Of a stretch of DNA of 64,000 bases, positions 63,714 to 64,000 are shown piece by piece (position 1 is the first letter of the stretch; every line of letters starts with the position of its first letter). The translations under genes were made by a program, and so were the position numbers. Below the pieces are notes generated by a model. That model searched no databases. It was not told the DNA's origin and saw only the letters and a program-made list of their open reading frames with translations. Source of the stretch: CADCWK01 sp964244115 (GTDB lineage Bacteria > Chloroflexota > Chloroflexia > Thermomicrobiales > UBA6265); contig CAXTHM010000007.1 of the NCBI GenBank assembly GCA_964244115.1, forward strand, positions 13,122 to 77,121, in the 5' to 3' direction.

Positions 63714-63788
63714 TGGTTGCGGGGGAGGGATTCGAACCCCCGACCTTTGGGTTATGAGCCCAACGAGCTGCCGCTGCTCCACCCCGCG
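63714..63788 (-). tRNA. Initiator tRNA-fMet (CAT)
   Basis: The 75-base cloverleaf has anticodon CAT in a CTCATAA loop and GGG/CCC pairs next to the loop, both initiator hallmarks. The acceptor stem CGCGGGG/CCCCGCA leaves the C1:A72 mismatch required for formylation and start selection. The 3' CCA is encoded. It lies 77 bases after 5S on the same strand, so it is probably processed from the rRNA transcript. Confidence 0.95.
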
Positions 63789-63865
63789 CCATGCCGCTGT
63801 CGGCACGTGCGCTCGTCGTCTCGTCCCCATCCGCTTGCTGGTCCTGCCAGACGGGACGGGGGGAT

Positions 63866-63983
63866 GCTCGCGGTGGCCTCGCCTCCCAGGCAGTCGCCCA
63901 CCAAGTACTCTCCGGCGCTGCGCTGGGTCACGACCGGGTTCGGGATGGGACCGGGTGGATCCAGCGCGCTCTCGACCACGAAC
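63866..63983 (-). rRNA. rrf: 5S ribosomal RNA
   Basis: 118 bases recognised from CCCGGTCCCATCCCGAACCC and GCGCCGGAGAGTACTTGG in the usual positions. Terminal stem GTTCGTGGT pairs with ACCGCGAGC. Pairing continues outside the mature ends (GGGGGGAT with ATCCCCCC), forming a processing stem. The rest of the rRNA operon would lie beyond base 64000. Ends are accurate to a few bases. Confidence 0.92.
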
Positions 63984-64000
63984 ATCCCCCCGCCTCGTCC

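Overview
The window is GC-rich throughout, with GC-ending codons, frequent GTG/TTG starts and dense coding on both strands. The gene set points to Chloroflexota, probably a Thermomicrobia-like lineage. Evidence is a short single-core EF-Ts (188 aa), OpcA-dependent G6PDH, a Sensor-domain kinase, bactofilins, and several secreted or TPR regulators of the kind seen there; this placement is inference. Two runs of 10 Ns (17551-17560 and 34251-34260) show a draft scaffold, and both fall inside genes.

Layout, left to right. A truncated Gfo/Idh/MocA oxidoreductase (1-789) is followed by a noncoding stretch holding a dispersed repeat. Next is an aspartate-pathway unit: promoter, Thr-rich leader peptide, attenuator-like terminator, lysC and asd (1202-4186). 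A MarR regulator follows. A long minus-strand run (16308 to 5119) encodes nearly the whole pentose-phosphate pathway: tkt, tal, gnd, zwf, opcA, pgl, rpiA, then a DUF427 protein and a site-2 protease. Further minus-strand genes are a Sensor-domain histidine kinase, a response regulator and a membrane/GIN-domain protein split by an assembly gap, then a DEAD-box RNA helicase with a long leader. On the plus strand are a tandem-fused malic enzyme (898 aa), a GAF histidine kinase and a secreted protein with three Cys-paired modules.

The middle (31-51 kb) is mixed: YbjQ, NIF3-like, leucyl aminopeptidase, a small orphan gene, an ATPase/TPR/LuxR regulator, a metallophosphoesterase, DoxX, a divergent IlvD/Edd dehydratase, a secreted DUF4397 protein, an amidase plus BMP-type ABC importer operon, and a serine hydrolase. 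The right end holds two bactofilins with a membrane SH3-domain protein, the growth operon rpsB-tsf-pyrH-frr-uppS-cdsA-dxr, comF, a family-B DNA polymerase, and the tail of an rRNA operon on the minus strand (5S rRNA, initiator tRNA-fMet).

Most unusual observations: (1) a tandem malic-enzyme fusion whose first module has lost its metal and substrate ligands; (2) a candidate threonine-responsive attenuator with a possibly leaderless leader peptide upstream of lysC; (3) a three-copy intergenic repeat family; (4) loop-free perfect palindromes of 44 and 46 bp between convergent genes, both centred on CGATCG. No CRISPR array, prophage or insertion sequence was seen.
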